A stretch of DNA of 64,000 bases, from assembly GCF_009680455.1 (NCBI RefSeq), contig NZ_WKRD01000012.1:1-64000 (forward strand), given 5' to 3'. The translations under genes and the position numbers were made by a program. The DNA is from Lachnospira eligens (GTDB lineage Bacteria > Bacillota > Clostridia > Lachnospirales > Lachnospiraceae). Shown here piece after piece: positions 45,991 through 54,199 of this stretch (the first letter of the stretch is position 1; the number at the start of each line of letters is the position of its first letter). The notes under the pieces are model-generated. The model saw nothing but the letters and a program-made list of their open reading frames with translations. It was not told the DNA's origin and did not search any database.

Positions 45991-46575
45991 ATGAAGGACA
46001 GAATACTCGGCAGATATATTGCAAAGAATCACTCAGATAACGTGTTCACTGACAGAGAGTTACAAGTCATAAAGCAGGGAGATACGGATACACTTGTTGA
46101 AACATTTCTGCATATGGACAATGATTATTACAAGACGCAGATGCAGTGTACATTGAAAAGTCTTGGAATGTTCATGGATTGTAATATTGAACTGAACCAG
46201 ATAGATTACGAAAGAGAATATAAGGGTCAGTTTATTGGCTGTCAGGTTATGGATGGGGATATTGATGTGTTTCTTGGCGTAGCTGGTGATAACAGGGAAC
46301 TTTTGAAAGTGGCATCGACATTTGCACAGGAAGATATTGAAGAATTCGATGAAGATGCTTATGATGCATTATGTGAACTTATTAATGTGATGAATGGGGC
46401 ATATGCAACTAAACTTGGGGAAGCAGATATTGAAGTAACACTTCACCCGCCAGTTTTTTATAAAGATACAGAAGTTACGGCAGATACCGGTTTTTATGTT
46501 GTGACTTTCAATATTGAAGATAATGTATTTAAGATTTTAATGGCTGCTGATAATAAAATCCAGCTTTCAGCTTAA
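45991..46575 (+). CDS. cheX: CheX-like chemotaxis phosphatase
   Basis: A 194-residue cytoplasmic protein. The C-terminal 120 residues have the CheC/CheX/FliY-type helix with the E-x-x-N phosphatase signature in DALCELINVMNGAYATKL, surrounded by strands typical of CheX. Such enzymes remove phosphate from CheY-P. Some 70 N-terminal residues precede it (FTDRELQVIKQGDTDTLVET) that are not in CheX proper. cheY begins 15 bases downstream, so enzyme and substrate are coexpressed. AGAAGGAGA precedes the ATG at 45991; the frame open from 45937 is leader. Confidence 0.75.
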   Translation: MKDRILGRYIAKNHSDNVFTDRELQVIKQGDTDTLVETFLHMDNDYYKTQMQCTLKSLGMFMDCNIELNQIDYEREYKGQFIGCQVMDGDIDVFLGVAGDNRELLKVASTFAQEDIEEFDEDAYDALCELINVMNGAYATKLGEADIEVTLHPPVFYKDTEVTADTGFYVVTFNIEDNVFKILMAADNKIQLSA

Positions 46576-46589
46576 TAAGGAGAATAGTT

Positions 46590-46955
46590 ATGGCAAAAAT
46601 TTTGATAGTAGATGATTCTAAGACATCAAGAAAATTTTTAAGAAATATGCTTGAAGATGCAGGACATGAGATTGTATCAGAGGCAGTTAATGGGGTAGAA
46701 GGCGTAGAAAAATTCAGGTTGTATAAGCCTGATGTTGTTACAATGGATATTACAATGCCTGTTATGGATGGTATAGAAGCAGTAAGAGAGATTATTGAGA
46801 TTGATCCTGGGGCAAAAGTTATTATGGTAACTGCCGCTGGTCAGAAGACTAATATGGTTGAGGCATTAAAGAGAGGTGCTGCTGATTTTATTCAGAAGCC
46901 ATTTGATAGTGCTGTAATTATTAATACAATAGAAAAGGTTTTGGAAGACGAATAA
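46590..46955 (+). CDS. cheY: CheY-like single-domain response regulator
   Basis: A 121-residue receiver domain without output domain. The acidic pair DDS at residues 8-10, the phosphorylation site Asp53 in VVTMDITMPVMDG, the switch Thr in MVTAAG and Lys in FIQKPF are all present. Phosphorylated by CheA it should bind the flagellar switch. It is encoded directly after a CheX-type phosphatase. Its TAA shares one base with the ATG of the next gene, truA-like, giving translational coupling to an RNA-modification gene. Confidence 0.88.
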   Translation: MAKILIVDDSKTSRKFLRNMLEDAGHEIVSEAVNGVEGVEKFRLYKPDVVTMDITMPVMDGIEAVREIIEIDPGAKVIMVTAAGQKTNMVEALKRGAADFIQKPFDSAVIINTIEKVLEDE

Positions 46956-47692
46956 TGTATAATTACCGTATAGAGATAGAGTACGATGGTGGAAGATATG
47001 ATGGTTGGCAAAGACTGGGCAAGGATGCCAGCACGAATACTATAGAGAGCAGACTGTGTGAGATAATAGCAAGAATGACTGGTGAGACAGTTGACATGTA
47101 TGTTGGATCAAGAACAGAAAAGGGCGTGCATGCACTTTGCCAGACAGCGAATTTCAAGCTTGAGAAGGAAGTTAAGGCACTTGATATTAAGAATTATCTT
47201 AACAGATATCTGCCGAGAGATATTGCGGTTATGTCTGTTTCACAGGTTGATGAAAGATTTCACAGCCAGCTTAATGCAAAGTCCAAGATATATGAGTACA
47301 GACTGGATACAGGTAATGTAGCTAATGTGTTCAGAAGAAAATATGCGTATCATACATTCAGTATGCCGGATTTTGATGCCATGAGAAAGGCTGCCGGATA
47401 TTTTGAAGGAAAACATGATTTTAAGGCATTTACAACAGCAAAGAAGAACAAAAGCACAGAGAGAACTATTAAGAGGATAAACATTCAGTATGAAGGAACA
47501 AGAGCTTACATAAGGATTGAAGCTGATGATTTCCTTCATAATATGGCAAGATTTATGATTGGGATGCTGCTTGATGTAGGTAATGGTATTAAGAAGCCGG
47601 AAGATGTGAAGAGATGTCTTGATGGGGAAAACGTACAGATGTCATTACCGGCAGAGAGTTATGGGCTGTTTCTTGTAAAGGTGGTTTATTAG
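46955..47692 (+). CDS. truA: TruA-family pseudouridine synthase with Glu in place of catalytic Asp
   Basis: A 245-residue protein of the tRNA pseudouridine(38-40) synthase family. The start NYRIEIEYDGGRYDGWQRLG, the HFSMPD-like region, the FHSQLNAKSKIYEYRL segment and the end ADDFLHNMARFMIGMLLDVG are all family-typical. The central motif, normally GRTDxGVHA, here reads SRTEKGVHA, so residue 55 is Glu where the catalytic nucleophile Asp is invariant. It is either an active variant or a non-catalytic paralogue; many Clostridia carry another truA in the ribosomal-protein region. The start overlaps cheY by one base. Confidence 0.85.
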   Translation: MYNYRIEIEYDGGRYDGWQRLGKDASTNTIESRLCEIIARMTGETVDMYVGSRTEKGVHALCQTANFKLEKEVKALDIKNYLNRYLPRDIAVMSVSQVDERFHSQLNAKSKIYEYRLDTGNVANVFRRKYAYHTFSMPDFDAMRKAAGYFEGKHDFKAFTTAKKNKSTERTIKRINIQYEGTRAYIRIEADDFLHNMARFMIGMLLDVGNGIKKPEDVKRCLDGENVQMSLPAESYGLFLVKVVY

Positions 47693-47713
47693 ATATTGTA
47701 AAAGGTGGAGAAT

Positions 47714-49480
47714 ATGAAGACGATTATTGAACTTATTACTGATGAGATTAAAAATGTATTCACTGAATGTGGATATGATGAGGCATATGCGAAAGTTACA
47801 GTTTCTAACAGACCTGACCTGTGCGAGTTTCAGTGTAATGGTGCTATGGCAGCAGCCAAAGCATATAAGAAAGCACCATTTATGATCGCTGATGAGGTCG
47901 TTGCAAAGTTAACGGATAACAAGATGTTTTCTAAGATTGAGAGTGTTAAGCCTGGATTTATCAATATTAATATATGTGAGGATTATCTGGCTGGATATCT
48001 TAATGAGATGTCTGAAACAGAGAAGTTTGGATATTTTAATGCTGATAAGGAAAAGACTGTTATTGTAGATTATGGCGGAGCTAATGCTGCAAAGCCACTT
48101 CATGTCGGACATTTACGTTCTGCAGTTATAGGAGAAAGTGTTAAGAGAATCAATACATTTGCTGGAAATAAAACTATAGGTGATGTCCATCTTGGAGACT
48201 GGGGTCTGCAGATGGGACTTATCATTGAAGAATTAAGAGATAGAAAACCAGAACTTCCGTATTTTGATGACAGTTTTACCGGTGAGTATCCAGAGGAAGC
48301 ACCATTTACTATCTCAGAGCTTGAGGAGATTTATCCGGCAGCTTCTGCAAAGTCTAAGGAAGATGCTGAATTTGCAGAAAGAGCTCATGAAGCTACACTT
48401 AAGTTACAGAGCGGTGACAAGGCATGCCGTGCAATATGGCATCATATTATGAAAGTTTCTAAGGCTGATCTTAAGAAGAATTATGATAATCTTAATGTAC
48501 ATTTTGATTTATGGAAAGGTGAATCAGATGCACAGCCATATATTGACGATATGGTTAATAAGATGATTGCAGACGGAATTGCTTATGAAAGCCAGGGTGC
48601 AACTGTTGTAGATATCCAGCAGGAGGGTGATACTAAGGAACTTCCACCATGCATCGTAAGAAAATCTGATGGTGCGGCACTTTATGCAACATCTGACCTT
48701 GCAACTATTGTTGAAAGAGAAAAGTTATATCATCCTGATACATATATTTATCTTGCTGATAAGAGGCAGGAACTTCATTTTACACAGGTATTCAGAACGG
48801 CTAAGAAGGCTGGGATTGTAGCGCCTGATGCAGATATGAGATTTGTGGGCTTTGGTACTATGAACGGTAAAGATGGTAAACCATTCAAGACGCGTTCAGG
48901 TGGTGTTATGAGACTTGAGCATCTTATAGCTGATATTGATGAAGCTGTATATGAGAAAATTATGTCTAACAGAACTGTTGAAGAGACAGAAGCAAGAGAT
49001 ACAGCTAAGATAGTAGGACTTGCTGCATTAAAGTATGGAGATCTTTCTAATCAGGCATCAAAGGATTATGTGTTTGATATTGAGAGATTTTCATCATTTG
49101 AGGGTAATACAGGACCATATATTCTTTACACAATTGTAAGAATTAAGTCTATCCTTAACAAATATACAGAAAATGGTGGAAGCACAGATAACCTTAAAAT
49201 TATGGCTGCTACAGAAGAAAGTGAGAAGAATCTTTCTTTATCACTTATTAAGTTTGCAGATATAATTGATGGGGCATATAAGGATAATGCACCACATAAG
49301 ATATGTCAGTTTATATATGAGGTATCTAACGCATTTAATGGCTTTTATCATAACAATAAGATACTTTCAGAACCTGACGAGGCTAAGAAGGCAAGTTATA
49401 TTGCACTTATCAGCCTTACGAAGAGCATTCTCGAGCAGTGTATTGATTTACTTGCGATTGAATGCCCTGACAGAATGTAA
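47714..49480 (+). CDS. argS: Arginyl-tRNA synthetase
   Basis: A 588-residue class I synthetase. The N-terminal Add1 domain (VTVSNRPDLCEFQCNGAMAA) contacts the tRNA D-loop. The HIGH motif is PLHVGHLRSAVIGES, and the KMSKS equivalent is the KTRSGGVMRL loop, as is common in ArgRS. The C-terminal anticodon domain with YDLAN-like text ends in ECPDRM. It is the short-loop Firmicutes type. The ATG at 47714 follows AGGTGGAG closely; a GTG at 47705 is possible. A glycosyltransferase gene starts 12 bases after the stop. Confidence 0.94.
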   Translation: MKTIIELITDEIKNVFTECGYDEAYAKVTVSNRPDLCEFQCNGAMAAAKAYKKAPFMIADEVVAKLTDNKMFSKIESVKPGFININICEDYLAGYLNEMSETEKFGYFNADKEKTVIVDYGGANAAKPLHVGHLRSAVIGESVKRINTFAGNKTIGDVHLGDWGLQMGLIIEELRDRKPELPYFDDSFTGEYPEEAPFTISELEEIYPAASAKSKEDAEFAERAHEATLKLQSGDKACRAIWHHIMKVSKADLKKNYDNLNVHFDLWKGESDAQPYIDDMVNKMIADGIAYESQGATVVDIQQEGDTKELPPCIVRKSDGAALYATSDLATIVEREKLYHPDTYIYLADKRQELHFTQVFRTAKKAGIVAPDADMRFVGFGTMNGKDGKPFKTRSGGVMRLEHLIADIDEAVYEKIMSNRTVEETEARDTAKIVGLAALKYGDLSNQASKDYVFDIERFSSFEGNTGPYILYTIVRIKSILNKYTENGGSTDNLKIMAATEESEKNLSLSLIKFADIIDGAYKDNAPHKICQFIYEVSNAFNGFYHNNKILSEPDEAKKASYIALISLTKSILEQCIDLLAIECPDRM

Positions 49481-49492
49481 AGGAGAAATTTG

Positions 49493-50518
49493 ATGGGTAA
49501 ATTATTATCATTTGCAATACCATGTTACAACTCCGCAGAGTATATGGAACATTGTATTAATACAGTGCTTGCCGGTGGGGATGAAGTTGAGGTTATTATA
49601 GTTGATGATGGTTCAACAAAGGATAATACATATGAAATAGCCAAAAGATATGAAAAGGAATATCCAGATATTGTCAAGGCTGTACATCAGGAGAATGGTG
49701 GACATGGTGAGGCTGTAAATACAGGTATTAAGCATGCAACAGGAAGGTTCTTTAAGGTTGTTGACAGTGATGACTGGGTAGATGGCAAAAGTTATAAAAG
49801 AATGCTTGCTACATTAAGAAGCTTTGAAGAGGGCAGTGAGCCGGATATGGTTATTGCAAACTATGTATATGAAAAGGTCGGAGCCAAGAGAAAGAAAGTT
49901 ATCCACTACGAGAATGTATTTCCTGTAGAGCAGATGTTTACATGGGATGATATTAATATAGGCGATTTTAAGGTTGACCAGTATATTCTTATGCATACTG
50001 TTGTATATAGAACACAGCTTTTAAAGGATTGTGGATTAGAGCTTCCTAAGCATACATTTTATGTTGATAACATATTTGTGTTCGAGCCACTTCCGTATGT
50101 TAAGAACATGTATTACGTAAATACTAATTTCTACAGATACTTTATTGGACGAGAAGATCAGTCTGTTAATGAGAGTGTTATGATTTCAAGAATTGACCAG
50201 CAGCTTTCTGTTAATAAGAGAATGATTGATTCGTTTCTTTCAGAAAATCCTCAGGATATTAATTGTAGAAAATATATGATTAACTATTTAAGAATTATGA
50301 TGGAAGTATCGTCTATATTCTTAATTGTATCTGGAACAAAGGAACATCTTGCGAAGAAGAAGGCACTCTGGCAGTATGCTAAGGATAAGGATGAAGTGCT
50401 TTACAAGAAGTTACGACACAGTCTTTTGGGCTGGTCTGTTAATATCCCTACATCTGCAGGAAGATGGATATCTAAGCAGGGATACAAGATAGCTAATAAT
50501 ATAATAGGTTTTAATTAA
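49493..50518 (+). CDS. Family 2 glycosyltransferase
   Basis: A 341-residue cytoplasmic GT-A enzyme. FAIPCYNSAEYMEHCINTVL, the nucleotide-binding VIIVDDGSTKDNT, and DSDDWVDG with the metal-binding acidic pair are classic GT2 features. The C-terminal 150 residues are helical without membrane spans. It would transfer a sugar to a wall or surface glycan; donor and acceptor are unknown. AAAGGAGA precedes the ATG at 49493. The neighbours (argS, kduD) give no clue to the product. Confidence 0.83.
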   Translation: MGKLLSFAIPCYNSAEYMEHCINTVLAGGDEVEVIIVDDGSTKDNTYEIAKRYEKEYPDIVKAVHQENGGHGEAVNTGIKHATGRFFKVVDSDDWVDGKSYKRMLATLRSFEEGSEPDMVIANYVYEKVGAKRKKVIHYENVFPVEQMFTWDDINIGDFKVDQYILMHTVVYRTQLLKDCGLELPKHTFYVDNIFVFEPLPYVKNMYYVNTNFYRYFIGREDQSVNESVMISRIDQQLSVNKRMIDSFLSENPQDINCRKYMINYLRIMMEVSSIFLIVSGTKEHLAKKKALWQYAKDKDEVLYKKLRHSLLGWSVNIPTSAGRWISKQGYKIANNIIGFN

Positions 50519-50542
50519 AGAGATTTAGAAGGAGAAGAATAT

Positions 50543-51307
50543 ATGTCTATAATTGATGCATTCAGACTTGATGGAAAGGTTGCAGTAGTAACAGGTGCCA
50601 ATACAGGTCTTGGACAGGGAATGTCCGTTGCACTTGCGCAGGCAGGTGCTAAGGTTGTAGGTGTTGCAAGAAGATCCTGCGAGGATACTAAGAAGCTTAT
50701 TGAAGCTGATGGAGGAGAATTTGCTGAGGTTATAGCAGACCTTTCAGATATGTCAGCTATAGATGTTATTGTGAATGGTGCACTTGCAGCTTTTGGAAAG
50801 GTTGACATTCTTGTTAATAATGCAGGACTTATTAAGAGAAATGATGCTATTGATTTCACAGAAGATGAATGGGATAGTGTTATTCAGGTTAATCAGAAGA
50901 TGGTATTCTTCTTAAGCCAGGCATTTGCAAAGCAGTATATTAAGCAGGGACATGGTGGTAAGATTATTAATATCAATTCCATGCTTTCATATCAGGGAGG
51001 CATAAGAGTTCCTTCTTATACAGCAAGTAAGAGTGCTGGTATGGGACTTACAAAAGCTATGTGTAATGAGTGGGCATGCCATAACATTAATGTTAATGCT
51101 ATTGCACCAGGATATATGGCTACTAATAATACGGCACAGTTAAGGAACGATTCTGACAGAAGTGAAGCTATTATAGATAGAATTCCGGCAGGACGCTGGG
51201 GAACTCCTGATGATATGAAGGGAGCCGTTGTGTTCCTTTCATCAGCTGCATCGGATTATGTTAATGGATTTACACTGGCTGTTGATGGCGGATGGCTTGC
51301 AAGATAA
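50543..51307 (+). CDS. kduD: KduD-type short-chain dehydrogenase
   Basis: A 254-residue classical SDR. The NAD-binding TGANTGLGQG, NNAG, the catalytic Ser in ININSMLSYQGG and Y-x-x-x-K in SYTASKSAGMG are intact. The sequence AFRLDGKVAVVTGANTGLGQ and the end IPAGRWGTPDDMKGAVVFLS are those of 2-dehydro-3-deoxy-D-gluconate 5-dehydrogenase (KduD), a step in pectin/uronate use. No kduI or pectinase gene is in the window, so the role is inferred from the family. It fits a pectin-fermenting gut organism. A GAAGGAGAAG ribosome site precedes the ATG. Confidence 0.85.
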   Translation: MSIIDAFRLDGKVAVVTGANTGLGQGMSVALAQAGAKVVGVARRSCEDTKKLIEADGGEFAEVIADLSDMSAIDVIVNGALAAFGKVDILVNNAGLIKRNDAIDFTEDEWDSVIQVNQKMVFFLSQAFAKQYIKQGHGGKIININSMLSYQGGIRVPSYTASKSAGMGLTKAMCNEWACHNINVNAIAPGYMATNNTAQLRNDSDRSEAIIDRIPAGRWGTPDDMKGAVVFLSSAASDYVNGFTLAVDGGWLAR

Positions 51308-51320
51308 CTTAAAAGATGAT

Positions 51321-51356
51321 AAAAGGCGTTTCAACTTTAACTGTTTGAAACGCCTT
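51321..51356. terminator. Bidirectional terminator
   Basis: A perfect 13-bp stem, AAAGGCGTTTCAA (51321-51333) with TTGAAACGCCTTT (51344-51356), with A- and T-rich flanks on either side. It lies between convergent genes. Confidence 0.92.
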
Positions 51357-51369
51357 TTGTGTATTGTTT

Positions 51370-51891
51370 TTAGAAGTTGATTTTGCAAATGTTTCTGTCA
51401 ACATGAGACTTGATATACGCAGGAACAGCAGCTTTAATATCATCGGGCATGTCCTTCTGACTTAACATGACAATCATACGTCCTTTGTTAAATAACATGT
51501 AATAGCCGAATTTGTTGTAAACATTAGTGAACTGATTCCACTCATATGTGTATACAAGATTATGCTCAGGAATATCTGCCATAATAGCATTATTCATAAG
51601 AGTAATTGTACATGGGGCTTCTTCTGATGGATCTCTGTGCTTTAAATGATAGTTAACACTTGATCTGAACTGGTATCCAAAAATATATATTGGGTAAAAC
51701 CAGCATACAGCATAAAGAATCAGTAAAAAGCTGGAATAATAATGAAGGCATAGAAGCACAAGCGAAATTACGGCAGGAAGCCATGACAGAATAAGCTCAA
51801 TGGGATTTCTTATAAATCTGTTCCAAAATACAATCTTGAAATAATCCTTTCCAGAAGCTTTTAATGTTGTGTTAAATTTAATAATGTCCAT
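51370..51891 (-). CDS. YcxB-like membrane protein
   Basis: A 173-residue protein starting at 51891 (minus strand) with GAGGA upstream; the open frame extends back to 52020, but without a ribosome site. Residues about 25-70 hold two membrane helices (LILSWLPAVISLVLLCLHYY, FLLILYAVCWFYPIYIFGY). The C-terminal half has the strand pattern of the YcxB-like domain (YTYEWNQFTNVYNKFGYYML, VMLSQKDMPDD). No function is known for this family. Its promoter region overlaps that of the divergent GGDEF-EAL gene. Confidence 0.68.
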   Translation of the reverse strand: MDIIKFNTTLKASGKDYFKIVFWNRFIRNPIELILSWLPAVISLVLLCLHYYSSFLLILYAVCWFYPIYIFGYQFRSSVNYHLKHRDPSEEAPCTITLMNNAIMADIPEHNLVYTYEWNQFTNVYNKFGYYMLFNKGRMIVMLSQKDMPDDIKAAVPAYIKSHVDRNICKINF

Positions 51892-52075
51892 AATAATCCT
51901 CATAAATAAATTGATATAGAGATATAATAACACCCTTAAATAGATAAAACAATTAATTATCTGTGAAATTAAAAATGTATATTGAAATGATTGTAAAATC
52001 ATGCAAAAATCAGTTTCCAAAAAGATTGTAATAGGCTATAATATTATTAGATTTGTGTATTGCTGGAGGAATATT

Positions 52076-54199
52076 TTGAGTAGTGATAATAACAGAAATA
52101 TAGGGCTTTCAGAGATTATACGTATGCTTGAAAATAATGTTACATTTACTCAGGCAGCAGATAGTGTTCTTGAATGCATAACTGACAGCATGGATATATG
52201 TGATGCTGTTGTAATGCAGATAGACAGGGAAAGTGACACTATGCATGTGATATCTGAAACCGGAAATTGTTTTAAAGATGAATCAGGCACGGTTAAACGG
52301 TCAGAGTTTGTATTATGTTCAGATGCAATTAAGATTACATACGAAGGAAATGCGGATACAGCACAGAAAGGGCTTCTGGATAGACTTGGAGTAAAGCTGA
52401 GCATAACAGTACCGATTTTAATTAATAATGTAAAAGCAATGTATCTTATAGTTCTTAGTAATGATGTACAGGCAGTATCAGATAATAAGATTAAGGAATA
52501 CATAAGCGACATGGCACTGGTACTTCATGGTATAGCACAGAGCAAGGTGATTAATAATTCACTGATATCATCTTATGATGTTTTACAGAAGATTCTTGAT
52601 AATATAGGCTCTGGAATTATTGTGTGCAGCAGGTATTCTGGCAATATATTGTTTGAGAATGAGATGGCAGCTAATGTACAGGAGGTTCGGGATACAATAA
52701 GGGAATGTCTGGAGGATGTGTTTACATGCGAAGATGTACACAGAAATATCGGAGCATCCATGGAACGCTACAATACAGAGTCAGGATTGTGGTTTGAGGT
52801 GAGGTTTTCTGAATTGAAGTGGATTGACGGAAGTGAGGTTATTGTTGTGACCGCCGTAGATATTACCCAGAAGAAAAAGAATCAGCAGAAGATTGAATAT
52901 CAGGCACATAATGATTTTCTTACAGGTCTGTATAACCGTATGAAATGTGAAGTCGATTTAAGAAAAGTTATAAGAAGAACGGAAAAGGCAGGACTTAAAG
53001 GAGCGGTACTGTTTATTGATCTTGATGATTTCAAGCATATTAATGATGGACTTGGCCATCAGTATGGGGATATACTTCTTCAGCAGATTGCGGCAGGACT
53101 TACGGGAATTCCAGGTTTGCGTGGACATTGTTACAGAATGGGTGGAGATGAATTTGTAATAATAGTTGAACCTGAAATATTTGGAGACATAGATAATATT
53201 ATTGGCAATATAACTGCTTTATTTAATAAGCCGTGGTATCTTATGGAAACTGAATATTTCTGTACAATGAGTATGGGAGTTGCTGTGTTCCCGGATAACA
53301 GTGTTGATGTTCATGAAATAACAAGAATGGCAGATGTTGCGATGTATGAGGCAAAGAGGTCAGGAAAGAACGGCTATACTTATTACAGCAGTGAGGTTGA
53401 GAATTCGACAGCCAAGAGACTTGATATCGAGAATAACATGAGACAGGCAGTTTCTACAGGAATTGAGGAATTCGTAGTATTCTATCAGCCCGTTGTTGAT
53501 GTCAACACACAGATGTGTACTTCCTGTGAGGCACTTGTAAGATGGGACAGCAAAGCACTGGGATTTATGGGACCGGGTGAGTTCATACCGCTGGCAGAAT
53601 ATCTTGGACTTATTACTTCAATTGGTGACTATGTTCTTGAGGAGGCATGCAGAAGATGTAAGCTATGGAATGATAATGGATATCCGGATTTCTATATTAA
53701 TGTGAATCTGTCGGTAGTGCAGCTTTTACAGAAGAACGTGGTTGAGAATATTAAAAGAATTCTTGATAAGACAGGTGTTAATCCTAAGAATATAGTACTT
53801 GAGATTACAGAATCATTTGCAATTAATGATATGCAGAGGGTTATGGATATTATTACAGGTCTTAAGAAGTTAGGACCTAGGATTGCACTTGATGATTTTG
53901 GTACAGGTTATTCTTCACTTAACTATATAAAGCAACTTCCTCTTGATATCATTAAGGTTGATAAGACATTTATTGATGATATTGTTGAAGATGATTATGC
54001 ACAGGCATTTATTAAGCTTATAGTTGACCTTTCCAAGACTATCGGTACTAAGATTGTTGTTGAAGGTGTTGAACATAAGGAGCAGTTTGAACTGCTTAAA
54101 AGTCTTGGTGTGGATTATATACAGGGATATTATTTTGGGAAGCCTGTACCAGCCAATATTTTTGAAGAGAAAAACTTAGAGGGGAGATTGGGCGAATGA
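52076..54199 (+). CDS. GGDEF-EAL cyclic-di-GMP enzyme with N-terminal GAF- and PAS-like domains
   Basis: A 707-residue cytoplasmic protein. Residues about 10-165 resemble a GAF domain, about 170-275 a PAS-like sensor. GGDEF is intact at about 355-360 (YRMGGDEFVII), and the EAL domain begins with EALVRW at about 485, with DDFGTGYSSLNYIKQLPLDI complete. Both the cyclase and phosphodiesterase sites look competent, so net activity is open. TTG 52076 is the likely start: GGAGGA at 52065-52070 sits ahead of it, while the frame to 52001 has none. The stop overlaps the pyrC start in ATGA. Confidence 0.85.
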   Translation: MSSDNNRNIGLSEIIRMLENNVTFTQAADSVLECITDSMDICDAVVMQIDRESDTMHVISETGNCFKDESGTVKRSEFVLCSDAIKITYEGNADTAQKGLLDRLGVKLSITVPILINNVKAMYLIVLSNDVQAVSDNKIKEYISDMALVLHGIAQSKVINNSLISSYDVLQKILDNIGSGIIVCSRYSGNILFENEMAANVQEVRDTIRECLEDVFTCEDVHRNIGASMERYNTESGLWFEVRFSELKWIDGSEVIVVTAVDITQKKKNQQKIEYQAHNDFLTGLYNRMKCEVDLRKVIRRTEKAGLKGAVLFIDLDDFKHINDGLGHQYGDILLQQIAAGLTGIPGLRGHCYRMGGDEFVIIVEPEIFGDIDNIIGNITALFNKPWYLMETEYFCTMSMGVAVFPDNSVDVHEITRMADVAMYEAKRSGKNGYTYYSSEVENSTAKRLDIENNMRQAVSTGIEEFVVFYQPVVDVNTQMCTSCEALVRWDSKALGFMGPGEFIPLAEYLGLITSIGDYVLEEACRRCKLWNDNGYPDFYINVNLSVVQLLQKNVVENIKRILDKTGVNPKNIVLEITESFAINDMQRVMDIITGLKKLGPRIALDDFGTGYSSLNYIKQLPLDIIKVDKTFIDDIVEDDYAQAFIKLIVDLSKTIGTKIVVEGVEHKEQFELLKSLGVDYIQGYYFGKPVPANIFEEKNLEGRLGE

